Positions 51,001-62,759 of a stretch of DNA of 64,000 bases are shown piece by piece. Under the pieces are notes generated by a model. The model saw nothing but the letters and a program-made list of their open reading frames with translations, was not told the origin of the DNA and did no database searches. Where the stretch lies: the NCBI GenBank assembly GCA_028551475.1, contig CM052354.1:14407258-14471257 (forward strand), written 5' to 3'. The translations under genes were made by a program, and so were the position numbers. How positions within the stretch are numbered: position 1 is the stretch's first letter; every line of letters starts with the position of its first letter. Source of the stretch: Casuarina equisetifolia (lineage: Eukaryota; Streptophyta; Magnoliopsida; Fagales; Casuarinaceae).

Positions 51001-53522
51001 TTCTGATTATGCTGGATGCAAACTAGATAGGAAAAGTACGAGTGGTGGATGTCACTATCTTGGAACCATGCTTATTTCTTGGCACTTTAAGAAACAAAAT
51101 TGTGTAGCTCTCTCTTCCACTGAAGCTGAATTTATAGCTGCTACCAGTAGTTGTGCTCAAATTCTATGGATGAAATAACAATTAAGGAATTATGGCATCT
51201 TATCACATAAAGTTCCACTAAAATGTGACAACACCAGTGTAATAAATCTCACTAAGAATCCTATCCAACACTCTAAAACAAAGCACATAGAAATTAGACA
51301 TCATTTTATTTGGGATCATGTTCAGAAAGGAGATATTGTACTTGAATTTATGAGCACTGATCAGCAAATTGCTGATATCTTAACCGAACCTTTATCAAAG
51401 GACAAATTTTATGCTCTTAGACGAGAACTTGGAATGTTAGTCCTTGAAAATCTTTGAATTCTCTATTACTACTATCTCTCTATTCTGTTATTGTTTCCCA
51501 AACTACTTGGTTTGAGGAGGAGCGGCTCTACTTCCACTTCTACAGCATCCAGTTAGTACCCTACTCTTATCCTTGCCGGTTTACTACCTACTTGCATGAT
51601 CATTCTTGTCTAATTACTTGCATGATCATTCTTTTTGTTGATGACAAAAAGGGCGAGAGAATAGTGCATATGTGAAGTCTTATTTCTAACTATATCAATG
51701 TAGAATGTGGGATACATATCACCCCTGCTAGGAAAATCACATGTTCTATGATTAATTTCGAAATCTGTTAGACACATGAATAGGACTTGCTTATGGATTC
51801 TAATCATATAGCAGTAACTATTTGCAACTTTAATTGTGTGATGATTAATATGCTACAATGATAAGTTATGTTCTCTTGAAAAACATAATTGATATTTGGT
51901 GACATGTGCCATACTACTGAAATATTTTGTCATCATCAAAAAGGGGGAGATTGATGGAAAATAGGGTTTTGTTGTGACTAAAAATATTTTGGTAAACATC
52001 AATTCTTGAAATATGTTTTTATATGTGCAAAAAGAAAAATTATAGGAAGTAAAAGGTGTACAAATTATAATACCAATTAATGATATTATAAAGTAACTAG
52101 GTTTCTATATTCCTTCATAAAACATATTCTTAAAGTTCTTATGAAATATATTTGTGTATTTGAATATTTCTTTAACAATATATTTTATTTAGGAATATGA
52201 TACTTGGTTTAATGTATTTGTAGGAACATGAGGGGCATTGACTCTATCTTGATATTAGTTCAAAGTTAAGATATGTATTACACCAAAATATGAACTTTGT
52301 AAAAGATCATAGTTTTGGATTATGTTTACATAATTAAAATTTAGACCTTGTTGATATTGGACCGAGTTTATCTATTAGATCTTTTGTCACTTGACTGGAC
52401 CTTTTGTTGATGGATCGAGACTCTGTGATGCGGCCTGAGCTCACGTTAGCTTGACCCTACTGGAATAAGTCCTCTCACGCTACAGTGTCGTCTCAACCAT
52501 CAGAGATGTGCCCTACCACGATGTCATCTCACTTAATAGAAAGACACATATAAGAGGTCTCTCGATGATTTTGCCTTAGCCATTGTTACTCGTCCCAATG
52601 TCATCTTTACTTCTCTCAAGTGCCAAAACCTTAACGGGAGGATTTTGGAGAAGACTGGCAGTCAGAACAGTCAGATTGTGGCTTTGAAGGTTGATATGAA
52701 GGTGATTTGATGGATAGACTACTATTCCTAACGGGAAGAAAGTTATGGTTCAGGTTTGATCTAAAAAGGCCCTAGATTTGCTTCCTATTTAAAAGGAGAC
52801 ATGTGTGTGAAAATGGTTAGTTGTTGATTGACATCTATTTGAAGTGTTCTCTTTGTGAAGAAAGTCTCTTAAGCTCACTTACTATTTGATTCAAGTTCGC
52901 TCATCTCTTGGTGACTAACAAGTGATATTCGATTATTTGGTTTAATCTTCGATTATATATTCAATCATAGCTTGTATAACATTATTTATATGTTGATTTC
53001 ATTTATAAACATTCACTGCATATAAATTTTGAGGTAAATCCAAAACCCTAATTTATTCAAATTGGGGATTTCATGATAGAAGCTTTGTATCTTGATATAT
53101 ATTCTTGAATAGCTCCTCTAAATAGTAATATCCCATAAACTAACATATTATTTAGGGATTTGCTACTGTACATGATCTTTTGATCATAACTTGCATTCAA
53201 ACTTAAGAATTCCTTTAAAAAGGAATTATTTGGATTAGGGAGAACGTGTTCTCCTAATTAGGTTGAGTAAAGGTGACTTCAATCAGTTAGATTGAAGGAG
53301 AAGAGGGTAGACGTAGGACTCAAGGATTGAGTGCCGAACCACCGTGGTAAATTGAGTGTTGATTCTCTTGCTCTTTACTTGTTTGAATAATTCTGTTTAT
53401 TTGATTGCTTATTAATTCATAAACTATTAAATAAATTGATTAAATTTTTTATATCATACAAAAGCATATGATTGTTAGAACAACAATTCAACCCCCTTCT
53501 TGTTAAGCCATAAAACCTAACA
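45061..53522 (+). mobile_element. near-complete SIRE-like Copia retrotransposon
   Basis: The 5' LTR is 45061-46609 and the 3' LTR 51952-53522, about 1.55 kb each. The target duplication ATTTA is at 45056-45060 and 53523-53527. The primer site TTGGCATCTAGAGTCAGG starts at 46611 and the polypurine tract is near 51940-51951. Order: gag (UBN2-type) about 46690-47220, zinc knuckle CYKCRKPEHIKIDC near 47383-47426, protease-like WILGNGCSRHMTR near 48443, integrase about 48840-49660, reverse transcriptase about 49990-50850 (IVQIYVDDIVFGSTN), and RNase H to about 51455. The LTRs differ by a few percent by eye, mostly transitions, suggesting roughly one to a few million years at usual plant rates. It looks structurally whole but is broken, with several breaks in gag-pol. 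No envelope-like frame is seen before the 3' LTR. Confidence 0.93.
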
Positions 53523-53812
53523 ATTTATTACTTGTAATCTTACCTCCTCATAAGCATTCTTTCTAGTACCCATAATTTCATCTCCATTAGCGACCATAAC
53601 TCTAAATGTGCCTTTATCCTTTAACTTTTGTCCTACATTTTCTACAAACTTTTGACTAATGAAGTTATGGGTACTTCTCATATCGATTACGAAACATACA
53701 TGCCACTTATATTCTCCTAGACTTTCCTTTACCTTTATGGTTTGAGGTCGTATCATTTTTTCTTTCTCATAAATTGCTAGAATTGAAATTCCTATTTCTT
53801 CCCTTTCCTTTC

Positions 53813-56641
53813 TGATGCGAATCTTATGGTGGGCTTAAGTGAGCTCAAGTTAAGAAAATAACTAAAAATCATTTTTTTGGTGTTTTGGGTTTCTTTTTTG
53901 AGAAAAGTGAGCGTTTAGTAGGGAGGAAGGGAGGAAAAATGAAAATATGAAGAACAAAAACAAAAGATAGATGCCAATAATCTCCAAGACGTAAAGGCAA
54001 TGCCACCAGTCAAGGACCACCACCAATCCCTGGCAAGAATTGGATAAAGGATGCAAAAGTTGATCACACAACTTTGAGGTTTCTATAATCTGGAAAACAA
54101 CTCTGGTTACAACTAATACAATGTTCCCTTTAAATAGGTAGCTAAACCTAATTCTAGAAGGATCTTGGTAAATTAAGAATCCTTAAAACCTAATTCTAGA
54201 AGAATCCTGATAAATCAAGAATCCCTATAATTAAGGAAGTCTTAACAAATATGGATTTTGACAAATAAGGAATCCTAAACAAATTAGAAATCTGACAAGT
54301 ATGGAAACCCAGATAAATCAAGAACCTAGATAATTATGGAAAACCAAACAAAAGGAAATATTCTCAAACAATAAATTAAACCTAAGAAATTAAGGACTCA
54401 ACAATTATTCATAGCCTGTAGAGATGCTATGGAATATTCTTAGGCTGCTTCTTCAATCTTAGCCTTCTTGGACCTATTGGACTATGTTGTGGACTTTTAA
54501 TTCTTTGATATTGGAACTCATAATATTGGGCCTTAAGTGCAACCGCATCAATCTCCCCTTCTTGACAAAGATTTGTCCTCAAATCTTGATTGCTGCTTTG
54601 GGTTTTATTGCTCCATAGATCCATAATCCAAGTTTATGCACACAAATTAATCTTTAACTCTGGCGGCCTACACAAGTGTGTTGGTTCACAAATAAATGGC
54701 AAACTACCATGCTGCTTAGATGGAAGTCTATAACCTAATTAACAATATGATCCAAACAAGTAGTTGAAGTTATGGAATGTTGTAGTAGCACCTTCATCAA
54801 TTGCATTGAAAAGTCTTGGTGATTATTGTTGACACATCATCTTCTCATGATTTGACAATACAAATCCACAAAGGAAACCACTATTCATGCTTAGTGCCTC
54901 TGAATTCTTCAAGTCTTGGTTGAAACCTTGTGTTTCTTCTAACAAAATTTCTTCCTTTGCCTTGTTTGGTAATATCTCATGCTTTGGTAGATCTGAAATT
55001 CTTGGATCTATCTCCTTTTTAGGCGGCAAAGCTTGCTCTAGAGGATCCAAGCACTTTGGATTTGCATTCATAGTCATTGGTGCTTCAATTTCCAAAAGAT
55101 CCAAACTTTCTAGGTTCTCATCTTTCTTTGCCAACACCCCTAGCTTTGGTAGATCCAAATCTTTTGGTTTTACTTTTGTTGACTTTGTTTCTTCTATTTG
55201 AACAACTTCTATGGCTTTCTTCGGTGAAGCTTCTTTCCCATACCATCTTTCTATCCACATATCATAGTCTTCTTTGTAATAATTGTAGTTGTTCTGTTGT
55301 TGGTAACTGGAATATGAAAAAGCACAATCTTTTTTTTGGTTACATTGTGGGTCTTGGCTTCGGGATTTGTTCATCTTGAGCATGTTAACATGGTCTTGCT
55401 TGAAATCTTTAGGCAAGAAGCACCTTTTAAGTAACTTCTTCAGTTTCTCCCACGAACGGACCTTTTCCTTTCCATCTCGCTCTCTTTGTTTCTTAATATT
55501 CTCCCACCACAAAGAAACAAATTCTTTGAGATGAAGAATAGCAACCTTATATTTCTTCTTATCATCATATGCTTAGAGCTCAAACACCCTTTCAATATGA
55601 CATAGCCAATCAATAAAATCATTGGGATCAAGAGTACCTTTAAATTCTGGGATCTTGACATGCAAGCTATCATCATCTGGCCTCCTCCTTTTCTGCTCTC
55701 TTTCATCTTGGTTGCCTTGGCAAAAGGCTTGCAACTTCTTGACAACGTCAGAAAGTTGCTCCTTTACCTTGCCTAACTTAAGTGATAAAATTTTGTTTCC
55801 AACTTCCCATAGTGGAATTGGCGAATAATGGCCACGATAATGTGACGAAAAATTGCTACTCAAATTAAACATCTTGAGGATAGCTCACTCATAAGAATAA
55901 CGTAGGCTCTGATTACCACTTGATATGAATCTTATGGTGGGCTTGAGTGAGCTCATGTTAAGAAAATAACTAAAAATCATTTTTTTGGTGTTTTGGGTTT
56001 TTTTGTGGGAAAAATGAGTGTTTGGTAGGGAGGAAGGAAGGAAAAACGAAAATATGAAGAACAAAAGTTGGCAATGCCACCAATCAAGGACCACCACCAA
56101 TCCCTGGCAAGAATTGGATAAAGGATGCAAAAGTTGATCAAACAACTTTGGGGTTTCTATTATTTGAAAAACAACTCTAGTTACAACTGATACAATGCTT
56201 TCTTTAAAAAGGTAGCTAAACCTAATTCTAGAAGGATCCTGATAAATTAGGAATCCTTAAAACCTAATTCTAGAAGGATCCTAATAAATCAAGAATCCCT
56301 ATAATTAAGGAAGTCTTAACAAATCTGGATTCTGACAAATAAGAAATCTTAAACAAATCAAAAATCTGACAAGTATGGAAACCCAGATTAATCAGGAACC
56401 TGGACAATTATGGAAAACTAAACAAAAGGAAATATTCTCAAACAATAAATTAAACCTAAGAAATTGAGGACTCAACAATTATTTAGGAAACCCCCCATAT
56501 TAAAGCCTGTAGAGATGCTATGGAATATCCTTGGGCTGCTTCTTCGATCTTGGCCTTCTTGGACCCACTGGACTATGTTGTGGACTTTTAATTCTTTGAT
56601 ATTGGAACTCGTAATATCGGGCCTTAAGTGCATCCACATCA
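53813..56641 (-). mobile_element. gag-only LTR element (TR-GAG type)
   Basis: A compact 2829-bp element in minus orientation. The 5' LTR is 56641-55921 and the 3' LTR 54550-53813, bounded TGAT...ATCA. The target duplication CTTTC is at 53808-53812 and 56642-56646. The primer site TGGTAATCAGAGCC is at 55918-55905 and the polypurine tract AAGAAGGGGAGAT at 54563-54551. Between the LTRs there is only a Gypsy gag region (55872-54823; pieces VKIPEFKGTLDPNDF and MWWENIKKQRERDG) and no protease, reverse transcriptase or integrase. The LTRs differ by about 5 percent by eye. The ends look whole; gag has a few breaks. Inserted in Gypsy G2. Confidence 0.92.
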
Positions 56642-56976
56642 CTTTCCCACTTCCACTATCTCATTATCTCTCAATTCTTCATCTTTTAATTGTTCATCCC
56701 ATTCCTTTAGCCATACAACCTTTATTTGAAATAACTTGTTTTTACATTGATGTCAAGGGTGTATCTTATTGTTACAATGAAAATATAATCCTCCCTTTCT
56801 TCTTCCTTTCTTTAATCTCCATTATTGTGAATTTCCTAATAGGCAAGCTATTCTTCATTGGCATTACTTCTCCTCCACTTTTCTTTACTATATTTACTCT
56901 TGCTCCCCATTTTAATTGAATGTTCCTACCATTAAATATCTTTACTAGTCATATAGTTTTGTTAATGATTTTGTGC

Positions 56977-57800
56977 TATTCAGTGAAATCCTACATGTAA
57001 GTGTACATGTTGAATAAGTAATACAATGATGAGTAATATATTATCCCATAGAGATTGGTGATTACTAGGCTCTAATTATTAATGGTGAATAGTTCCTAAA
57101 ATTTATTTAGCAAATCGAAATGGTAAAACATGGATTAAACAACTAAATTTAATCTAAGCTTTATAAACAAAATATGTTAGAGAGTTTGATTTCACTTAAC
57201 TACTAGGTATTAATTTTTATTATTTATACTTGCAAGATTGATTCTACTCAAGTGATAGTAAAATTTCTTAATTTATTCACTATTATATGTCTAGGTATAG
57301 CAAACCTGTGTAGCTCATTAACTCAATATATTTATATATGTGACTTGAAATGAACTAAGTGCATTAAGATTTATGCATATTTCAGTTTATATGAAAAGCC
57401 ACACAAACCATATGGTATATTTTATCCATATTAATCTATGATTGCATATTATAAGAAGCAATTACATATCATTTCCTATTGATCTCTAATATGTAAATCA
57501 ACTTATCTAAGTGGTAGCTAATCACTCAAATACATTAAACTTAGTAATATGCAACTTTACACACATAAAATATCTTACAAAACACATAATCATAATATTT
57601 ATACCATCATAATTTAGTTACATTGTAGCTCTATAAAATAGACTAAAACATGATATATGTATAAACAAAAGCAATATGGAAACTTGAATGAAACATTCTA
57701 TAAATTAAAAACATAAAAACTGTCACCAAAATGTCTTCAATTCATAGGAACATTACATAAATCTACGCATTAGAGGGAAGAGAAGAAGCTATCCATAAAA
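56977..57800 (-). mobile_element. truncated Athila-like LTR (copy 6)
   Basis: Same family as copies 1-5, in minus orientation. The plus strand starts near TTCAGTGAAATCCTACATG and continues through the CATTGTAGCTCTATAAAATAG block near 57612. It stops at a G-rich tract, so only part of the LTR is present. It lies next to the gag end of Gypsy G2. Confidence 0.74.
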
Positions 57801-57801
57801 A

Positions 57802-57830
57802 GGGTGGGGGGGAGGGGGGGGAGAGGAGGA
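57802..57830 (+). other. G-rich tract at an LTR junction
   Basis: A short run dominated by guanines (GGGTGGGGGGGAGGGGGGGG from 57802) marks the junction between the truncated Athila-like LTR and Copia LTR sequence. It has G-quadruplex potential. Confidence 0.75.
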
Positions 57831-58455
57831 ATTAAAAGGAGATGATCTTGACTAAAATTGTTATGAAATTGAAAGGAGAAATCAAGATTGATCTACATAT
57901 TAAGATTTTGTGAAGAGCTTTGGTGGTACTCCTTAAAGATCATATTCTTGTGATTATATACTCTTGTATACACTTGTTTATGTGCTAATTGAACTTTGAT
58001 TATTATTTACACATAAATTCTATTGTAAATCCAAAACCTTAATTTGCTAAAATTTGGGGGTTTTGTGATTAAATCTTGGATTAGTACTCCATAACTTGGA
58101 TAAGCTCTTTGATTAGCAATATCCCTCACAAACTATATATTATTTGAGGATTTGCTCTTGTAACAAACTTGAGACAACCTTTGATTGTAATCCTAAAGTT
58201 CTATGATTCCTTTGAGAATGAATTGGAAGGATTAAGAGAACATTTTCTCCTAATCAGTGAGTAAAGTAGACTTCAATTGGTTGAGTTGAAAGAAAAATAG
58301 GGTAGATGTAGGTGTGAGTGCCAAACTACCATGATAAATCTTGTGTTTGATGTTTATATTTTTACTTAGTATTGTGTTTGAGAAACCAAATTAATTAGAA
58401 ATAAGCTAAACAACCAATTGAACCCCCCTTTCTTGGTTGGCAATTATACCTAACA
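57831..58455 (+). mobile_element. partial SIRE-like Copia LTR
   Basis: It aligns with the downstream half of the Copia LTRs at 45061 and 51952, including the region of the AACATTTTCTCCTAATCAGTG block. It ends GAACCCCCCTTTCTTGG...ACCTAACA at 58455. No SIRE-type primer site follows, so this is an isolated fragment. Confidence 0.7.
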
Positions 58456-60565
58456 AAATGCTCTTCTTAAGTGTGAAATCTAGCCTCCTTTAAAAGATTT
58501 CCATGATGCATTTTAAAAATCCATTTAGAGAAAAGGCCAATGATAAATGGCAATAATATGGTGTGAGGTGGATAGTGACATACCTTTCCTAATTTCTCTT
58601 TAATTGTGACCTTGGCTAAGGTAGCTTAACTACTTGAAGGGCATTCAAATGATGGTGAGGAGAAAGGATAAATATTTTCACAAGAAATTACATCACAACA
58701 TACTAAAAAATTTTCAAAGTTAGGATAAAAAAGGTGGTAAACCTTAGATAAGGAAGGTAACCTATGAAGATATAAGAAAGAGCATAAGGATTGAATTTTT
58801 CATGCACAACTAAGATAATGGTATAATAGCAACACCTAAAACATGTAACTATTCAAAATAAGTGGTTTCCTAAATAATTTTTCAATAGGACTCTTACCAC
58901 TTAGAGAGGAAAAAGGTAAGTTATTTATAAGAATGTGGCAATGAGAAAACATTCTTTTCAAAATCATAAGGAAACATAGGCTTGAAACATCAAGGCTTGT
59001 GCCATATCTAATAGGTGGTGATGCTTGCATTTTTCAACCCCATTCTACTATGGAGTATGAACATAGGCTCTCATAATTGATTCCTTTTGCAAAAAAGAAT
59101 GATCTATGCTCATAAGAAAAGAATTCAATTATGTTGTTTGAGTATATTTGCTTCACAACATATCCAAATTGGATGTGAACCATAAAAAGAAATTGTTGTA
59201 TTCTTTTTTTTTTAGAAAAAAAATTGGCCTTTAAAATGAAGGGGAAATGTCCATGTTGCCTAGGAAAAATATCTATACTTGTTGAAAAATAATGCATGCA
59301 ATCATATGTTGGTATTTGAGGCTCCTTAAACATCCATGTAAACTAAGTCAAAAGTTGATAAGAAAATAACGTATGTTTGTTTTGCTTAATGTAAAATGGA
59401 ACATGAAAAAGAATCTTGACAAGATATAGATTTCCCATGCATAGAACAAGATTTTAAGGATGAATGTCCAAGACATTTATACCAAATGTCAAGACTATTA
59501 TTAAAAACTAAATTAAAAGCAAGAATTTGGTTAAGAATACAAAGTATTTCATATTGAAAATCGGAAACTAGGAAAATAATGTAAATGATCTAGAATAGAA
59601 GAACAAAGAAGGTAAAGTCCCCTTTCTACCTTGCCTCATCTTATTAAAGGTCTAATCATATGCTTTTCAAATACACAGAAATTATCAAGAAAAATTTTCA
59701 TACAATTATTGTCATGAGTTAGTTTATGAATAGATTTAAAAGGTTATGTCAAAATCATAAGGGCATGTAAAAATGTGTTTTAAGGTTAAAGTGGGACAAG
59801 GTTGTAAGATCCAATATGAGTTACTAGGCTACTAGATTTATTAGGTAGTATTATGAATGTGGGTGATACACATGGATATAATGAGCTTATTGTTTAAATC
59901 ATAAGTGATGTGGTCACTTACTCTTGAATCAATAACTTAAATAAAAGAAGTGGGTTTAGATGAAAGGCACATACTTATGAATTTTTTTGTTGGATCAAAA
60001 AGGCATATTTGGTTGAGAAAGGTGTCAAGCCTTTGCTAATAGTCTATTATCAAATTAAGCCTAATATATTCATCATAGACACTTCCAAGAGTGGGAGGCA
60101 TATGGTCTAATAAACTTGCATTGGAATAGGAGAGCTAAGATAGGCTACCATAAAACTAAGGTCCTCTATATAGGCTGGCAACATACGAGTAATAAAACCC
60201 AAGTGGGTTCTAATTTTCAAATCCATGTGAGTTTTATCCCCCATTCATAATAGCATTATGGGCTAGGGGTCCATTTCCTCCAAATCTTTTTTGTCTCCTC
60301 CTTTTTGTTTGGGCTTCCACCCAAGGAATAACTCACTATAAAAAAACATGTCTTTTTAACATGGCAAGGCTTTTTACAATGATTGCAAAAAGGCTTCTTT
60401 ATAGGTGGGTCACCTACATTATTCATCAAGTTGGATCCACATAGCCCAATAGTTTGTCCATGTAGTTGACCCAACATGCTTAAGTGGAATGGCTAACCCA
60501 CCCCGACTTGCTGACCTATATGCTTGTTTGTGAGTTTCACCCACTCCACCATGGTTGCACATACA
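58456..60565 (-). mobile_element. decayed Copia element of a different lineage
   Basis: On the minus strand an integrase core piece is readable at 59333-59034 (IIEFFSYEHRSFFFAKGINY). A gag zinc knuckle, CNHCKKPCHVKKTC, lies near 60385. Further gag sequence follows to about 60560. The motif spelling differs from the SIRE-like copies. Broken, many breaks; LTRs were not recognised. Confidence 0.68.
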
Positions 60566-62759
60566 TATGGTGCAGAAAAGTAAATTTGAGAAGATGAAGG
60601 CTGAATTCCAAGAGTTCAAACTCTTACTTTAACAGTGCTTACCACCACAAACAACCTAAACGCTCTACCTTGCTCCGCCACCACCATAAACGATGTACCC
60701 ACCATTCCAAACAACTCTACCACCATCCCAAGTGTCCATACCATCCCTACAAATGTCCATTCCTCAACCATCACCCACTCAACCACCAACCCAACCATTT
60801 TTATCACAAAGGTCAGCAACACATATGCCTTATTACCAATAATATCCACCATACCAACCTCAGATTGCATAACTATCCTATGTACCCCCAGTAGCATATC
60901 AACCACTACAACCTCCATCTCAAAGACTTCCTCTAACCCTATGTCCAAATGATGATCATAGCTTATGTGTTAAGATCCCAGAATTCAAAGGTACTATTGA
61001 CCCCAATGATTTTGTTGATTGGCTATGCCATATTGAAGGGGTGTTTGAATTAAAGGGATATGATGATCGAAAGAAGAATAAAGTTGTTATTCTTCATCTT
61101 AAAGAATATGCTTCTTTGTGGTGGAAGAATGTTAAAAAGCAAAGAGATTGAGAGGGAAGGAGAAGATCTATTCATGGGAGAAATTGAAAAGGCTACTCAA
61201 AAGGTGCTTTTTGCCCAATGATTACAAGCAAGACCAGGTAGACATGCATAAGATAAACAAATGCCAAAGCTAATACCCACAATGCAACCAAAAAAGAGAT
61301 CATGTTTTAATAGATTCTAAGTACCAACAAAAGCACCACCATAATTACTATAAGGAAGACTATGATATATGAATAGAAAAATGGTATGAGAGAAAAGCTT
61401 CACCAAAAAAAGCCACATAGGTTGTTTATAAAGTCAACAGAAATAGAACCAAAAAAATTAGATCTACAAAAGCTTGTGGTGTTGGCAGAGAAAGAGGTGG
61501 ACCCTAAAAGTCTAGATCTTCTAAAGATTGAGGCACCAACAACCATGAATGCGAATCCAAAATGCATAGATCCTCCAAAGCAAGATGTGTTGACTAAAAA
61601 GGAGATAGATCCAAGAAGTTCATATCTACCAAAGCATGAGATATTACCAAACGAGGTAGTAGAAGAAATTTTGTCAAAAGAAACACAAGATTTCATCCAA
61701 GTGTTAAAGAATTCAAAGGCACTATTTAGCATGAACAATGGTTTCCTTTGTGGGTTTGTAATGTCAAACATTGAGAAGACGACGTGTTAACAACAATCAC
61801 CAAGATTTTTCAAACCTATTGATGAAGGTGCCACTAAAACATTACATAACTTTAACTACTTGTTTGGATCATATTGTTGGTCAGGTTGTAAACTTCCATC
61901 CAAGCAACACAGTTGTTTACCGTTGATTTGTGAACAAACACACTTGGGTAGGCCACCAGAGTTAGAGCTTGATATGTGCTCAAGAACTTAGATTATGGGT
62001 CCATGGAACAATAAAGCCCAACACAACAATTAAGATTTGAGGATAAATTTTCTTCAAGAAAGGGAGAATGATGTGGGAGCAATTATGCTAGCCCATGCTA
62101 ACTGCCCAACCTATATGTTGAGTGTCTTAGCACTTACATGTTTAGGCTATAACGTGATCCAATGGGTCCAAGAAGCCAAACTTGAAAGGCATCCCAAAGA
62201 TTCTCTAGGAATTTTGATATGTTTAGGACTCATTACTACTATTTTAGGATTCTTAAATTGTCAAGTTTCTTAATTATTTAGGATTTCCTTATTTGTTGAG
62301 ATCCTTGATTTGTTAGGATCTTATCCCTAATTTGTTAGGATCCTATTCCTTATTTGTTGGGATCTTGATTTGATTGGATTTTAATTTCCTTAATTTTAAG
62401 GATCTTAGATCCTATTAGAATTAGGTTTTAAGTATTTCTAATCCTTTTAGCATTAGGTGTAGTCATCTGTTTAAAGACATTGTTATTTCAATTGTAAGTA
62501 GAACTTAAAAATTTTGGAGAAGTCATTAAATTTCATTTTTTTTAGCTTTACCTTTTTAAATTTCGTGCTTTTACTTTCCAACCTTTTACATTCCAATTAT
62601 TTTAATTCTTACACTTAAATTCCTTTCTTTACATTTCAGTGGTTTATTTTCCAATCTTTACATTTTTAGCCCTTTATATTTTTGAATTTCTTGTTCTTAT
62701 TCCATTCTAATTTCTCTATAATTCAAAGCTCATTCTATTGCCCATCATAAAACGCATCA
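60566..62759 (+). mobile_element. second gag-only-family element, 5' truncated
   Basis: The gag region starts near 60590, with a proline-rich part followed by VKIPEFKGTIDPNDF near 60968, which closely matches the gag of the element at 53813-56641. A tail of charged repeats follows to 61789. The polypurine tract AAGAAAGGGAGAA is near 62056-62068, and a 691-bp 3' LTR runs 62069-62759 (TGATGTGG to GCATCA). No 5' LTR is present; the left side abuts decayed Copia. Broken with a few breaks. Confidence 0.82.

Larger units (their letters stand above)
44754..56976 (-). mobile_element. Gypsy element G2, fossil host of a Copia and a gag-only element
   Basis: Three separated minus-strand pieces belong to one Gypsy: gag end and zinc knuckle at 56976-56647 (GLYFHCNNKIHP near 56770), protease at 53807-53528 (VIDMRSTHNFISQKF), and the segment between protease and reverse transcriptase at 45055-44754 (piece VVLGIH and KILRDIVWNFNNMRIEF). 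Between them sit the SIRE-like Copia (45061-53522) and the gag-only element (53813-56641), each with perfect 5-bp target duplications. Broken fossil. The LTRs and the rest of pol are not seen. Confidence 0.82.

Noticed and set aside
51460-51940. Possible envelope-like frame between pol and the 3' LTR of the SIRE-like Copia
   Set aside because: The space is only about 0.5 kb and holds no long frame or membrane-protein pattern; SIRE-type envelope-like frames are much longer.
60635-60952. Threonine/serine-rich 105-codon frame
   Set aside because: It is an off-frame reading of the proline-rich part of a Gypsy gag; the true gag frame is recognised by the following conserved motif.
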